The notes: generated by a model from the letters alone, not told the origin. A DNA stretch of 11,950 nucleotides from Klebsiella pneumoniae (GCA_945873015.1 CAMCBY010000069.1:1-11950), one strand, 5' to 3'. Shown: positions 1-6,438, counted from the stretch's first letter. A program made the numbers and translations.

Positions 1-491
1 GCCTGCGGCAATTGATGCGCGATGATCAGATTGCCGATGTTATGCATGAGTCCGGCGATGAATAATCGCTGCGGTGCGGGCAAGGAACAGCTCACTGCGA
101 GATGGCGCGCGCACACGGCGGTGTAAACACTCATACGCCAGAAGTCGAAGATGTCGAACATCTCGTTCTTGAGCCGCGTCAACGATCCGACCGCCGAGGT
201 TGCGAGCGCAATATCGTGGATCTGCGACAGCCCCAACACGCGCACCGCGTGGTCGATGGAATCGACCCGTGAGGCCAGCGCCAGATAGGCACTGTTGGCC
301 AGTCGCAGCACACGGCCGGTCAAGGCCGGATCGCTCGTCACCACTTCGCTGATCGCGCGCAACGATGCGCCGGGGTCGTCCACTATTTCTCGGATGCGGA
401 CGTAAGCCTGGGGCAGCGGCACCAGGTCGAGCATGCCGTCGACCAGGGTTGCCACCGGTGACATCGTCTGAGCTTGTAGGGAAGTAGCCAT
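1..491 (-). CDS. HDOD domain protein (partial, C-terminus outside window)
   Basis: The minus strand reads open from an ATG at 491 to the left edge, about 163 residues. The translation has the layout of the HDOD domain, an HD-related output or scaffold domain of bacterial signalling proteins: LVPLPQAYVRIREIVDDP, then a stretch with VVTSDPALTGRVLRLANSAY, then IDHAVRVLGLSQIHDIALA, and finally FIAGLMHNIGNLIIAHQLP near the window edge. That last segment corresponds to the degenerate HD-like helix. HDOD proteins act in the cytoplasm, usually in regulation of motility, biofilm or c-di-GMP output, but the partner cannot be told here. No strong Shine-Dalgarno precedes 491, and an in-frame ATG at 464 is an alternative start. 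The gene is divergent from the Sel1-repeat gene, with about 170 bases between the two starts. Family assignment is firm; role is unknown. Confidence 0.85.
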   Translation of the reverse strand, partial: MATSLQAQTMSPVATLVDGMLDLVPLPQAYVRIREIVDDPGASLRAISEVVTSDPALTGRVLRLANSAYLALASRVDSIDHAVRVLGLSQIHDIALATSAVGSLTRLKNEMFDIFDFWRMSVYTAVCARHLAVSCSLPAPQRLFIAGLMHNIGNLIIAHQLPQ

Positions 492-600
492 GAGGCGGCT
501 ATCGGCAGCGATTTTACGGGCTTGAATGGCTGACGCGGCGCACCAGACCAGGAATGTGAGCAAGGCCGCAGTCCGGCGCGCGGACAGGCGGTTGCCGGGC

Positions 601-617
601 TCACACAATGCGTGTGA
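601..617. promoter_or_regulatory. Perfect inverted repeat in divergent intergenic region
   Basis: TCACAC (601-606) and GTGTGA (612-617) form a perfect 6-bp inverted repeat around AATGC. It sits between the divergent HDOD and Sel1 genes, 45 bases upstream of the Sel1 start, where an operator would be expected. The half-sites are in the opposite order from the Crp consensus (TGTGA...TCACA), so it is not a standard Crp site. A second small stem (GGCTG 631-635 with CAGCC 641-645) lies nearer the start. No convincing -35/-10 pair was found. Confidence 0.3.
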
Positions 618-661
618 AATGCTGCCAGACAGGCTGGCGCCCAGCCGCCCGAACGCGAGTC

Positions 662-1894
662 ATGATGACACAGCCCAACCATGCCCCAGCGCTTGAGTCC
701 GTCCCGCTGGCGCGCCTGCGCCGCGCTGCGTTGGATGGCGATCTGGCGGCTGCCTTTCAACTGGGGCGCTGTCTCGCTCGCGGCTGGGGCGGGCCGTGCG
801 ACGAAACGCAGGCTTTTGAGTGGTATCTGTATGCGGCGCGCGCTGGCCATGACGATGCCGCGTTCAGCGCTGCACGCCTGTGGTTGCGGCGCGCAGGCTC
901 AGCCGAGAGTGCCGACGATGTTCGTTACGCCTTGCAGCGGGCTGCCTATGGGGGGCATGTCGAAGCACAGGCGCTGCTCGGTTGGTGTTACCAGCGCGGC
1001 CGCTTGGTCGGTAGTCCGGATCTGGCGGCCGCTATCGAGTGGCTGCAACGCGCGGCCCGCGCCGGCAGTGCCAGCGGCCGCTATTTCCTCGCGCTCAATC
1101 AACAATGCGGCCACGGCCTGCCGCGCGATGAACGCGCCGCGGCCGCATTACTGGAACTCGCTGCGGAGCAGGGCGATGCCCGTGCGCAATTGGCCTTGGG
1201 GCGCGCGTTGGGTGAAGGGCGGGGTGTGGCGCAGGATCCGCAAGCGGCGCTGGCCTGGCATCGCGCCTCTGCCTCACGCGGCTATCGGCGTGCACAGTAC
1301 GATTTAGGTTTGCTGCTGGCAGGCGGTGCCGGGTCCGAACAAGACGACGAGGAAGCGGCCTGCTGGATACACGCGGCTGCTGAGCAAGGTCTCGCCAGAG
1401 CACAATTCACGCTGGCATCGTTATATGAGCGCGGCTTGGGTCTGGCTCAGGATCCACAACTTGCGCAGCAGTGGCTGGAGCGCGCGGCCCGCGCTGGGCA
1501 CGCCAAATCCCAGTGGCGCCTTTACCGTTGGCTGAAACGCGCCGGACAAAGTGCTGCCTCACTGCGTTGGCTGCAAGCCGCCGCCGAGAGTGGCTACACC
1601 CGCGCGCAGTTCAGTCTCGCCCGTCATTACCTCAGTTCAGGCGATAACGGCGCGCACGAGCGCGCTTATTCCTGGTTTCAACGTGCCGCCGGTAGCGGCC
1701 ACGCGCAGGCCAGCTATTGCGTCGGTGTATGCCACTACCGGGGCGTTGGCACTGAGTGCGATCCGCTCGAAGCCTATCGCTGGTTCCAGCGCGCCGCGCA
1801 ACAAGGCTCGAGTACGGCCGCTGCGGCGTTGGAGCGCCTGGCCGGCCGTCTGGGCCCGGACCCACTGACGCAGGCCCGCGACCCGGCCAGCTAA
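662..1894 (+). CDS. Sel1-like repeat (SLR) protein, ten repeats
   Basis: This encodes 410 residues, nearly all of it Sel1-like repeats of about 36 residues. Ten full units can be counted, ending at the recurrent ARAG, AEQG, ESG or QQG boundaries, plus a C-terminal cap. Typical signatures are AQLALGRALGEGRGVAQDPQ, AQFTLASLYERGLGLAQDPQ and AYRWFQRAAQQG. SLRs are alpha-alpha solenoids related to TPRs and serve as protein-protein interaction scaffolds. There is no signal peptide or membrane segment in the chosen reading, so a cytoplasmic adaptor is likely. The frame stays open upstream to an ATG at 608. I chose 662 because the intervening residues (RVKCCQTGWRPAARTRV) do not resemble repeats and because 662 starts a tandem ATG ATG. 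The Shine-Dalgarno is weak (GCGAG just upstream). The partner is unknown, though SLR proteins often work with signalling proteins and an HDOD gene is divergent from it. Confidence 0.88.
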   Translation: MMTQPNHAPALESVPLARLRRAALDGDLAAAFQLGRCLARGWGGPCDETQAFEWYLYAARAGHDDAAFSAARLWLRRAGSAESADDVRYALQRAAYGGHVEAQALLGWCYQRGRLVGSPDLAAAIEWLQRAARAGSASGRYFLALNQQCGHGLPRDERAAAALLELAAEQGDARAQLALGRALGEGRGVAQDPQAALAWHRASASRGYRRAQYDLGLLLAGGAGSEQDDEEAACWIHAAAEQGLARAQFTLASLYERGLGLAQDPQLAQQWLERAARAGHAKSQWRLYRWLKRAGQSAASLRWLQAAAESGYTRAQFSLARHYLSSGDNGAHERAYSWFQRAAGSGHAQASYCVGVCHYRGVGTECDPLEAYRWFQRAAQQGSSTAAAALERLAGRLGPDPLTQARDPAS

Positions 1895-1902
1895 ACCCGC
1901 GC

Positions 1903-1922
1903 GAGTTGTTGCTTTTCAACTC
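1903..1922 (+). terminator. Weak stem-loop after the Sel1 gene
   Basis: GAGTTG (1903-1908) and CAACTC (1917-1922) pair perfectly across an 8-base loop, 8 bases after the Sel1 stop codon. There is no T run after the stem, so intrinsic termination is doubtful. The rest of the 268-base gap up to the cupin gene holds no convincing gene; a small GGGC-TTT-GCCC stem lies at 2081-2091. Confidence 0.25.
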
Positions 1923-2162
1923 CGATTGATCCGCTTGCGAGAAATATTTGCATATTGGTCTGAGCCAGAAAAACCTCCGTTCTACGCTCTCGAATCAACA
2001 CAATCGAGACCGCGCCTCGCTGCCGCTCCAGCCTCAGGTCCTTGGGCAGGAATGCAGTTAGCATGGCGCGGTACCTGTAAGGGCTTTGCCCCAGGGTTGT
2101 CAATCGGCCCTTCCTCAACCACCATGGCTTAATCGCTAAATCCGTAAAGCTGGGGGCAATCC

Positions 2163-2597
2163 ATGACGAGCTACGCATTCGACGACCGCAACATCAACTG
2201 GCGACGTCTGGGCGATTTCCAGCATCTGCACTTCCACATCTTGGATGTCGATGAAACGAATGGAATAGCCGACGTGCTGTTCAAATTTGCGGCGAACGAA
2301 AAAATAGTCCTGCATCGCCACCTTGCGCACAACAACACCTTCGTCGTGCAGGGTGAACATCGGCTTTACCATCCTAATGGCGAGATCAAAGAGGTTCGTC
2401 CGGTCGGCAGCATGACCTCCAGTCCACCGAATAAGGACCCCCATCGGGAGGGCGGTGGGGATCAGGATGTGATCATTGCTTTCAGTATTCGCGGCACGGG
2501 CGTGTTGTACGAACTGCTTGACGATGAGCAGAACGTAATCGGCACCATCAGCATGTCGGACTTGGCCGCAATCTATAAAGAAGCGCGCGCAGCCTAG
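2163..2597 (+). CDS. Cupin domain protein
   Basis: This is a 144-residue single-domain protein. The central part looks like a cupin beta-barrel: VLHRHLAHNNTFVVQGEHRL (residues 49-68) matches cupin motif 1, with metal-ligand candidates H51 and H53. The usual motif-1 Glu is replaced by Asn (N57/N58). Motif 2 is represented by PVGSMTSSPPNKDPHREGGG, with H94 as the next ligand candidate. The length fits a monocupin of the dioxygenase or ChrR-like class. There is no signal peptide, so it is cytoplasmic. The start is set by an ATG preceded by a G-rich stretch (CTGGGGG, 2150-2156). It lies 29 bases upstream of the small ORF at 2627 and may be cotranscribed with it and the desaturase family gene. Substrate and reaction cannot be read from the sequence; a sensor role is also possible. 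Confidence 0.8.
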   Translation: MTSYAFDDRNINWRRLGDFQHLHFHILDVDETNGIADVLFKFAANEKIVLHRHLAHNNTFVVQGEHRLYHPNGEIKEVRPVGSMTSSPPNKDPHREGGGDQDVIIAFSIRGTGVLYELLDDEQNVIGTISMSDLAAIYKEARAA

Positions 2598-2626
2598 TCG
2601 TCTGTCAGTCTCACGAGAGGGTCGCA

Positions 2627-2764
2627 ATGGACAAAGGGCTACAACCAGATTTGCCAACGCGGCCAAATATCGACTCCGACGTGGATGTACTGTCGCTTCG
2701 ATTTGTTCGCATCAGCCGCCAGAACGCAGGCCTGAATCCATCAACCTGCACAGCATGGAATTAA
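2627..2764 (+). CDS. Small ORF (45 aa) overlapping the desaturase start
   Basis: ATG at 2627 is preceded by a good Shine-Dalgarno (GAGAGG, 2615-2620, 6-base spacing) and opens a 45-codon frame ending in TAA at 2762-2764. The product begins MDKGLQPDLPTRPNIDSDVD and has no signal peptide or membrane segment. I recognise no family. The frame runs 10 bases into the following sterol desaturase family gene, whose own ATG at 2755 has no visible Shine-Dalgarno. The overlap and the contrast in ribosome sites suggest a leader or translationally coupled peptide. The alternative is that it is the truncated N-terminus of a lost gene. Confidence 0.42.
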   Translation: MDKGLQPDLPTRPNIDSDVDVLSLRFVRISRQNAGLNPSTCTAWN

Positions 2765-3612
2765 ACCTCGACACCGGCAGGCTACTGGTGTTTGTCGCCG
2801 GCCTGTGCCTGTTTCTGCTGGTCGAAACGTTTGCGCCGGCACGGCCGTGGCGCGGCGCCCGCTGGCGGCGATTGGGCTTTCATGCGGGTGTTGCGGTGCT
2901 GAATACCGTGCTGGTTCGCGTCCTGATCTACGTGCCTTTTCTGTTGTGGGTGGTCTACGTTGAGGAGGAGGGCTGGGGTATATCGCGCTGGCTGGGTCTA
3001 TTCGGATGGCAAGAATTTGTGCTGTCCGTTGTTGTGCTCGACCTGTTCGACTATCTATGGCACCGAGCAAATCATCGCGTGAGTCTGCTGTGGCGATTGC
3101 ACAAAGCCCATCACTCCGACACCGGCATGGATGTCACCACCGCGCTGCGCTTTCATCCCGGCGAACTATTGGTGTCCGCTCTGGTGAAGGCGCTGTGGGT
3201 GCTGGTCTGGGGCCCGAGCGTAATCGCCTGGTTTCTGTTCGAAGCGCTGGTGAGTCTGTGCGCGCAGTTCCATCACAGCAATATTGATTTTCCAGACCAC
3301 ATCGAACGGTGGCTGGCTTGGCTGGTGGTCACGCCCCGCTACCACGCTGCCCACCATGCCGTCGATCGGCATTATGGTGATGCCAATTTCTGCACGATAT
3401 TCAGCGTCTGGGACCATCTGCTTGGCAGCTATGCGCGGCCTGCCGACGGCGGACAAACGACCCAAGCCGCCGATGCGCTCGGCCTGCCCGAGGCCCGCGA
3501 ACTGGCCTTCTCACCCCGCGCCTGGCTGGACGAGCCGTTTTGCAGCCGCAATACGGTGCTGGGAGGCGAGCGCGCCAACCCTGCAGCCTCTGGGCACGGA
3601 TTGCTCGACTAA
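2755..3612 (+). CDS. Fatty acid hydroxylase / sterol desaturase family membrane protein
   Basis: This is a 285-residue integral membrane di-iron oxygenase of the fatty acid hydroxylase superfamily. The histidine boxes are HRANH (103-107), HKAHH (116-120) and YHAAHH (196-201), followed by DRHYGDANFCTIFSVWDHLL. These histidines coordinate the two irons that activate oxygen to hydroxylate or desaturate a lipid chain or sterol-like substrate. Hydrophobic segments lie at about 8-24, 45-68, 86-98 and 138-170. Length is usual for bacterial members. After the last box there is a polar tail of about 60 residues. The ATG at 2755 lies inside the preceding small ORF and has no clear ribosome site, so translation may be coupled. 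The substrate is not predictable: bacterial relatives act on carotenoids, sphingolipids, alkylglycerols or sterols. Confidence 0.88.
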   Translation: MELNLDTGRLLVFVAGLCLFLLVETFAPARPWRGARWRRLGFHAGVAVLNTVLVRVLIYVPFLLWVVYVEEEGWGISRWLGLFGWQEFVLSVVVLDLFDYLWHRANHRVSLLWRLHKAHHSDTGMDVTTALRFHPGELLVSALVKALWVLVWGPSVIAWFLFEALVSLCAQFHHSNIDFPDHIERWLAWLVVTPRYHAAHHAVDRHYGDANFCTIFSVWDHLLGSYARPADGGQTTQAADALGLPEARELAFSPRAWLDEPFCSRNTVLGGERANPAASGHGLLD

Positions 3613-3666
3613 CGATTGTCAGGCAAAGCGTAGTACCGTGCCCCGACACCTAACAGGAGAATCTCC

Positions 3667-3906
3667 ATGAAGCTAATCACCGTCCTTGTATTGTGCTTGC
3701 CCATGGTGGCGTTTGCCGCAGAACATGGCGGAGCGCCAGCCGAGGCTAAAGAGCACGGCGACGCGCCTGCTGAGGCTATGTCTACCAGCACCGCACCCGC
3801 GGCAGCCCAGGAACACGGCGGCGCGCCAGCCGAGTCGAAAGACACCGCTGCGGCACCGGCCAAGACGAGTGAACACGGCGGCGCGCCCGCCGAAGCTAAA
3901 CCCTGA
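3667..3906 (+). CDS. Small secreted decapeptide-repeat protein (EHGGAPAEAK)
   Basis: This encodes 79 residues. Residues 1-18 form a signal peptide (a Lys near the start, a hydrophobic core, and cleavage likely after AFA or AFAA). The rest, 19-78, divides exactly into six 10-residue units: EHGGAPAEAK, EHGDAPAEAM, STSTAPAAAQ, EHGGAPAESK, DTAAAPAKTS and EHGGAPAEAK, with a final Pro. Positions 5-7 (APA) are invariant in all six. The protein is Ala-rich and low-complexity, with His and Glu as possible metal ligands, and is probably exported to the periplasm and disordered. The Shine-Dalgarno AGGAG (3655-3659) is strong and sits 7 bases before the ATG. The next gene, 29 bases downstream, also encodes an exported protein, so the two probably form an operon. 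No function is known to me. Confidence 0.75.
   Translation: MKLITVLVLCLPMVAFAAEHGGAPAEAKEHGDAPAEAMSTSTAPAAAQEHGGAPAESKDTAAAPAKTSEHGGAPAEAKP
3721..3900 (+). repeat. Six tandem 30-bp coding repeats
   Basis: The mature part of the secreted peptide gene consists of six in-register 30-bp units starting at 3721, 3751, 3781, 3811, 3841 and 3871. Units 1, 2, 4 and 6 are close copies. Units 3 and 5 have diverged but keep the APA core. The pattern fits duplication of two-unit blocks (EHGG unit plus spacer unit) followed by drift. Confidence 0.8.
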
Positions 3907-3935
3907 GATAGACGCCGAGAGTCTGTCTCTCAGCC

Positions 3936-4418
3936 GTGAGACGAAAGCTCAAGCAGTGGGCGACCGTTGTTATGGTCGCACTAACAACTGCCGGCGCTGC
4001 TGTCTGCGCGGCTGACGATAACGGCGCCATTTCGACGCCAGCGGCAACCACCAAAAAGTTCTACGTGGAGGACATCAAGGCGGCGATGATGGCCTATATC
4101 GCGGCCCACGTGGACGCCGCTGGTGTCTTTCACCTGCGCGACGACAGGACCGGCGAGATCCTGGCGCTCAAGTTCGTCAAGATCCACGATCCGGTGCGAC
4201 GTATCGGCAGTGACACCTATTTCGCCTGCACGGATTTTCACGTGCTTGGCACGTCAGACAAGCTCTACGACCTTGATTTCTGGATGAACCCCCAGTCTGG
4301 CGAGCTCAACATCTACGACGCGAAAGTGCATAAGGAGCCGCGCTGGTCCTTCATCTATGGCTGGTATAAACAGCCGCGCTACACCTTCGTCAACGACGGA
4401 ATCGTGTCTCTCTACTAA
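3936..4418 (+). CDS. Exported protein of unknown function
   Basis: This encodes 160 residues from a GTG start. The N-terminus has a positively charged end (RRKLK), a hydrophobic core and small residues before CAADD, so a signal peptide of about 25 residues is likely. The mature part opens with FYVEDIKAAMMAYIAAHVDA, then GVFHLRDDRTGEILALKFVK, IHDPVRRIG, YFACTDFHVLG, and KLYDLDFWMNPQSGELNIYD, ending with KQPRYTFVNDGIVSLY. The composition suggests a compact mixed alpha/beta domain. I have an uncertain memory of similar domains carrying EHGG-rich N-terminal repeats in one polypeptide. Here the repeat part is a separate gene upstream, in another frame and with its own signal peptide. The GTG is weakly supported (GAGAG is about 15 bases upstream, inside a small GAGAG/CTCTC stem). 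An ATG at 3972 would remove the charged N-terminus. Likely periplasmic; function unknown. Confidence 0.75.
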   Translation: MRRKLKQWATVVMVALTTAGAAVCAADDNGAISTPAATTKKFYVEDIKAAMMAYIAAHVDAAGVFHLRDDRTGEILALKFVKIHDPVRRIGSDTYFACTDFHVLGTSDKLYDLDFWMNPQSGELNIYDAKVHKEPRWSFIYGWYKQPRYTFVNDGIVSLY

Positions 4419-4840
4419 TGCTTGATTGAGGGCGAGCCAGCCTGCAGGGAGCAGGGCCGCAACGGTGCCGGTGTCAAAGGCCTGCATCACGACACGGGAC
4501 CGCAGCGCCAGTCTGCTCCAATGCGGGGTGTCTTTGTGTACCAATCCTCAGCGGTTGCTGACACCCTGTGGTTACCTTCGGTGCCGGCGGTCGCTCGGCC
4601 GCTAATGATTTATCGCTTTGCCGCCATAAACTTGTTGACTGCGGGTGTACCCATTGATCGTGGCGCCGGATATCGTCACTGCTATCACGATCAATCTTGC
4701 GATCGCCCTCGCTCGCGTTGACGAATTTCTTGCGTATATCAAGGGCATTGCGCATGCGCCGCGAGGAGTGAACCGGCCGCTCGAGGCGCGACGTAGTGAT
4801 ATCAGGCGCGATCGTGAACTCGCCGAGGAGGCGCCATCCC
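4419..4840 (+). other. 422-base stretch without a convincing gene
   Basis: No ORF here has both a good start and coding character. A frame from GTG 4645 reads VYPLIVAPDIVTAITINLAI and onward, which is hydrophobic and protein-like. A second frame just upstream (around 4602-4644) reads MIYRFAAINLLTAG. Joining them needs a frameshift, so this may be a decayed small gene. Short stems such as CCTGC/GCAGG (near 4441-4455) follow the unknown exported gene, but no T run does. The last 20 bases hold the GAGGAG ribosome site of the DUF427 gene. Confidence 0.4.
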
Positions 4841-5395
4841 ATGACTTCCCGATCTGACTTTTTGGACGCCTCCCGTGCGCACTGGCGCTGGCGCGGCGCC
4901 GAGCGCCCGCCCTTTGCCGAGACGCCGGGGCCGGGCCAAGTCTCGGTGTGGGACTTTCCGCGTCCGCCGCGTCTTGCGACGGACAGCCGCGAGGTCACCA
5001 TTCACTGGGGCGCGCTCGAGATTGCCCGCACGCGTCGCAGCGTGGTGGTGCTGGAGACCTCCCATCCGCCGTGCTTCTATCTGCCCTGGGAGGATGTCGC
5101 CGCGCGCTACCTGGAGCGCGCGCCGGGCGGCTCGTTCTGCGAGTGGAAGGGCCCGGCACACTATTGGAGCGTGGTGGACGGCGCGCGCCGCCTGGACGCG
5201 GTGGCCTGGAGTTATCCCGAACCCCTGGCCGGTGCCGAGGTGCTGGCCGACTGCGTCGCCTTCTATGCCACCGCCCTGGATTGCCGCGTGGACGGCGCGG
5301 CGGTGCGGCCGCAGCCGGGCGGCTTCTACGGCGGCTGGATCACACCGGAGCTGGTCGGGCCGTTCAAGGGGGAGGCGGGGAGTGGCGGATGGTGA
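4841..5395 (+). CDS. DUF427 domain protein
   Basis: This is a 184-residue protein with the DUF427 hallmarks in order: a beta strand region with VTIHWGALEIARTRRSVVVL (52-71), LETSHPPCFYLPWEDV (71-86), the core FCEWKGPAHYWSV (99-111), AWSYPEP (122-128) and DCVAFYA (137-143). The tail GGWITPELVGPFKG (164-177) also fits. DUF427 proteins are small cytoplasmic beta-rich proteins with no established reaction. Their neighbourhoods often contain redox or stress genes, and a DCC thiol-disulfide protein follows 51 bases downstream. The frame stays open upstream to 4796. The ATG at 4841 was chosen because GAGGAG (4825-4830) precedes it and the product then begins like a normal cytoplasmic protein. The C-terminus is Gly-rich and not conserved-looking. 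Confidence 0.87.
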   Translation: MTSRSDFLDASRAHWRWRGAERPPFAETPGPGQVSVWDFPRPPRLATDSREVTIHWGALEIARTRRSVVVLETSHPPCFYLPWEDVAARYLERAPGGSFCEWKGPAHYWSVVDGARRLDAVAWSYPEPLAGAEVLADCVAFYATALDCRVDGAAVRPQPGGFYGGWITPELVGPFKGEAGSGGW

Positions 5396-5446
5396 GGTTT
5401 CGGCTCACATCAGATCCGGACGCGACAGGTGGCCGTAACTTCCTCC

Positions 5447-5878
5447 ATGGAAACTCCTGACGCCGACCCTCCCACGCAGGCGCCCGCCGCCGTGACGGTC
5501 TACTTCGATGGCGCCTGCCCGCTCTGCCGCCGGGAGATCGCCCACTACCAGCGCGTGGACAGCGCGGCCGCGCTCTGCTTCGTTGATGTCTCCGCACCAG
5601 GCGCACCGACGCCCGTCGGCGTGGATCGCCACCTGGCGCTGGCGCGCTTCCACGTGCTTGCCGGCGATGGGCGCGTGGTGTCCGGCGCAGCCGGTTTCGT
5701 TGAGCTCTGGTCGCTGTTGCCGGGTTGGCGCTGGGCGGCACGCCTCGCCGGGGTGCCTAGTGTGCTGTGGCTGCTGGAATTGGGTTACCGGCGCTTCCTG
5801 CCGCTGCGGCCCAGGCTCGCGCGCTGGCTGCAGCGCTACGATGGCAGGACGCGGACACGTTCCGTGGGCGCAGAGTGA
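5447..5878 (+). CDS. DCC family (DUF393) thiol-disulfide oxidoreductase
   Basis: This is a 143-residue protein. The N-terminus carries VTVYFDGACPLCRREIAHYQ (17-36), the diagnostic DxxCxxC signature of the DCC family, with the CPLC redox pair at 24-27 on a thioredoxin-like fold. It continues with FVDVSAPG, then DRHLALARFHVLAGDGRVVSG and a segment GFVELWSLLPGWRW, followed by WLLELGYRRFLPLRPRLARW. Length is normal. A GTG at 5429 is an alternative start and neither has a clear Shine-Dalgarno. The gene ends in a TGATG overlap with an SDR-like remnant, so the two were probably translationally coupled. DUF393 genes are commonly found in light- or oxidative-stress clusters with SDR and photolyase genes, but no photolyase is in this window. 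Confidence 0.87.
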   Translation: METPDADPPTQAPAAVTVYFDGACPLCRREIAHYQRVDSAAALCFVDVSAPGAPTPVGVDRHLALARFHVLAGDGRVVSGAAGFVELWSLLPGWRWAARLAGVPSVLWLLELGYRRFLPLRPRLARWLQRYDGRTRTRSVGAE

Positions 5879-6146
5879 TGGCGCTCGACGCTGGCGTCGC
5901 TCGGGTCTTCGGCGCTCATGGGGGATAGTTTCGGTGCTGGTCTCGGCTTCGCGCGATGGGGGTCATTACGAGCCTCTGCTCGCCCTCGGTCGCTGCACTT
6001 CGCCGGCAGTAGACCTGTTGGACGAAGCCAGCATCGAACACGCCGTTGCCTGGGCCGCCGACGATGGCCGGACCGGACGCAGCGGCGTAACCCAAAGCCT
6101 GCATGGTCGGCGCTTTATATTCCCTGTCTCCCCATATCGATGGTGA
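5878..6146 (+). pseudogene. Remnant of a short-chain dehydrogenase (SDR)
   Basis: An ATG at 5878 overlaps the DCC stop codon (TGATG). Its frame reads MALDAGVARVFGAHGG and then hits TAG at 5926. VFGAHGG matches the first part of the SDR nucleotide-binding loop (VFGASGGIG). The next frame continues with GIVSVLVSASRDGGHYEPLL, and then PAVDLLDEASIEHAVAWAAD, which resembles the SDR segment around the second Rossmann repeat (typically DVTDEASI). Third positions are strongly GC-biased in this second frame to about 6060, as in real genes. The frameshift, the apparent loss of about 15-20 residues between GGI and VLVSASR, and the absence of any YxxxK active site mark a broken gene. After about 6060 the similarity fades although the frame stays open to 6146. 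The assignment rests on short motifs, so it is probable rather than certain. Confidence 0.5.
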
Positions 6147-6438
6147 CTTTGCGGTCGACGTTGGCCAAGCCGGCCACGAATGAACAGTACCCAGTTCGAC
6201 CATGTTGTGGGCACTGCCTCGTGTTGGGGCAGGGTCGCGCGGCAGCAGAAATTAGTTGCCTTAGAAGGTTCTGTCGGCAGTTTTAGGATTGAAGCACTCG
6301 TCTCCCCCGAACTCCAAACATCCGCTACAATGCGCGACCTGAAGTGCCCGCAGTGCGGTGCCAAAGTATACCCAGAAGTATTCCCGGGCCAATTCAAGCT
6401 AATTGGAAGTTCCGACAGCTATCTGATTTAAAAAACCT
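6147..6438 (+). other. Gap before the tRNA: stem-loop and possible tRNA promoter
   Basis: No clear gene of normal size lies here. CTGCCTC (6214-6220) and GGGGCAG (6226-6232) can form a 7-bp stem (one G-T pair) with a 5-base loop, without a T run. TACAAT at 6326-6331, followed by the GC-rich GCGCGACC, resembles a -10 box and discriminator of a stable-RNA promoter about 100 bases upstream of the tRNA. No -35 element is recognisable at normal spacing. A 33-codon ORF with a CPQC motif begins on the same bases. Confidence 0.35.
6330..6431 (+). CDS. Possible micro-ORF with a CxxC motif
   Basis: An ATG at 6330 opens 33 codons to TAA at 6429-6431, starting MRDLKCPQCGAKVYPEVF. KCPQCGAKV is typical of one half of a zinc ribbon, but only one Cys pair is present, so no complete zinc site can form in a monomer. 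There is no Shine-Dalgarno, and the start codon lies inside the candidate tRNA -10 box. It is either a truncated zinc-ribbon gene remnant or chance. The frame also stays open upstream to 6180 without recognisable content. Confidence 0.2.
   Translation: MRDLKCPQCGAKVYPEVFPGQFKLIGSSDSYLI

Noticed and set aside
383..850. Minus-strand ORF of 155 residues across the HDOD-Sel1 region
   Set aside because: It overlaps the well-supported Sel1 gene and the HDOD N-terminus in another frame and has no recognisable protein features. It is an antisense shadow of GC-rich coding sequence.
3650..3669. Hairpin from GGAGA-A-TCTCC around the Shine-Dalgarno of the repeat peptide
   Set aside because: The arms are separated by a single base, so no stable hairpin can fold on one strand. 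It is probably chance next to a normal ribosome site.
4474..5001. Minus-strand ORF of 175 residues before DUF427
   Set aside because: It overlaps the DUF427 N-terminus, has a shadow-like composition and has no recognisable motif.
5916..6203. Minus-strand ORF with TMQALGYAAASGPAIVGGPG
   Set aside because: It reads somewhat protein-like, but it is antisense to the SDR-like remnant, has no ribosome site and matches no family I know.
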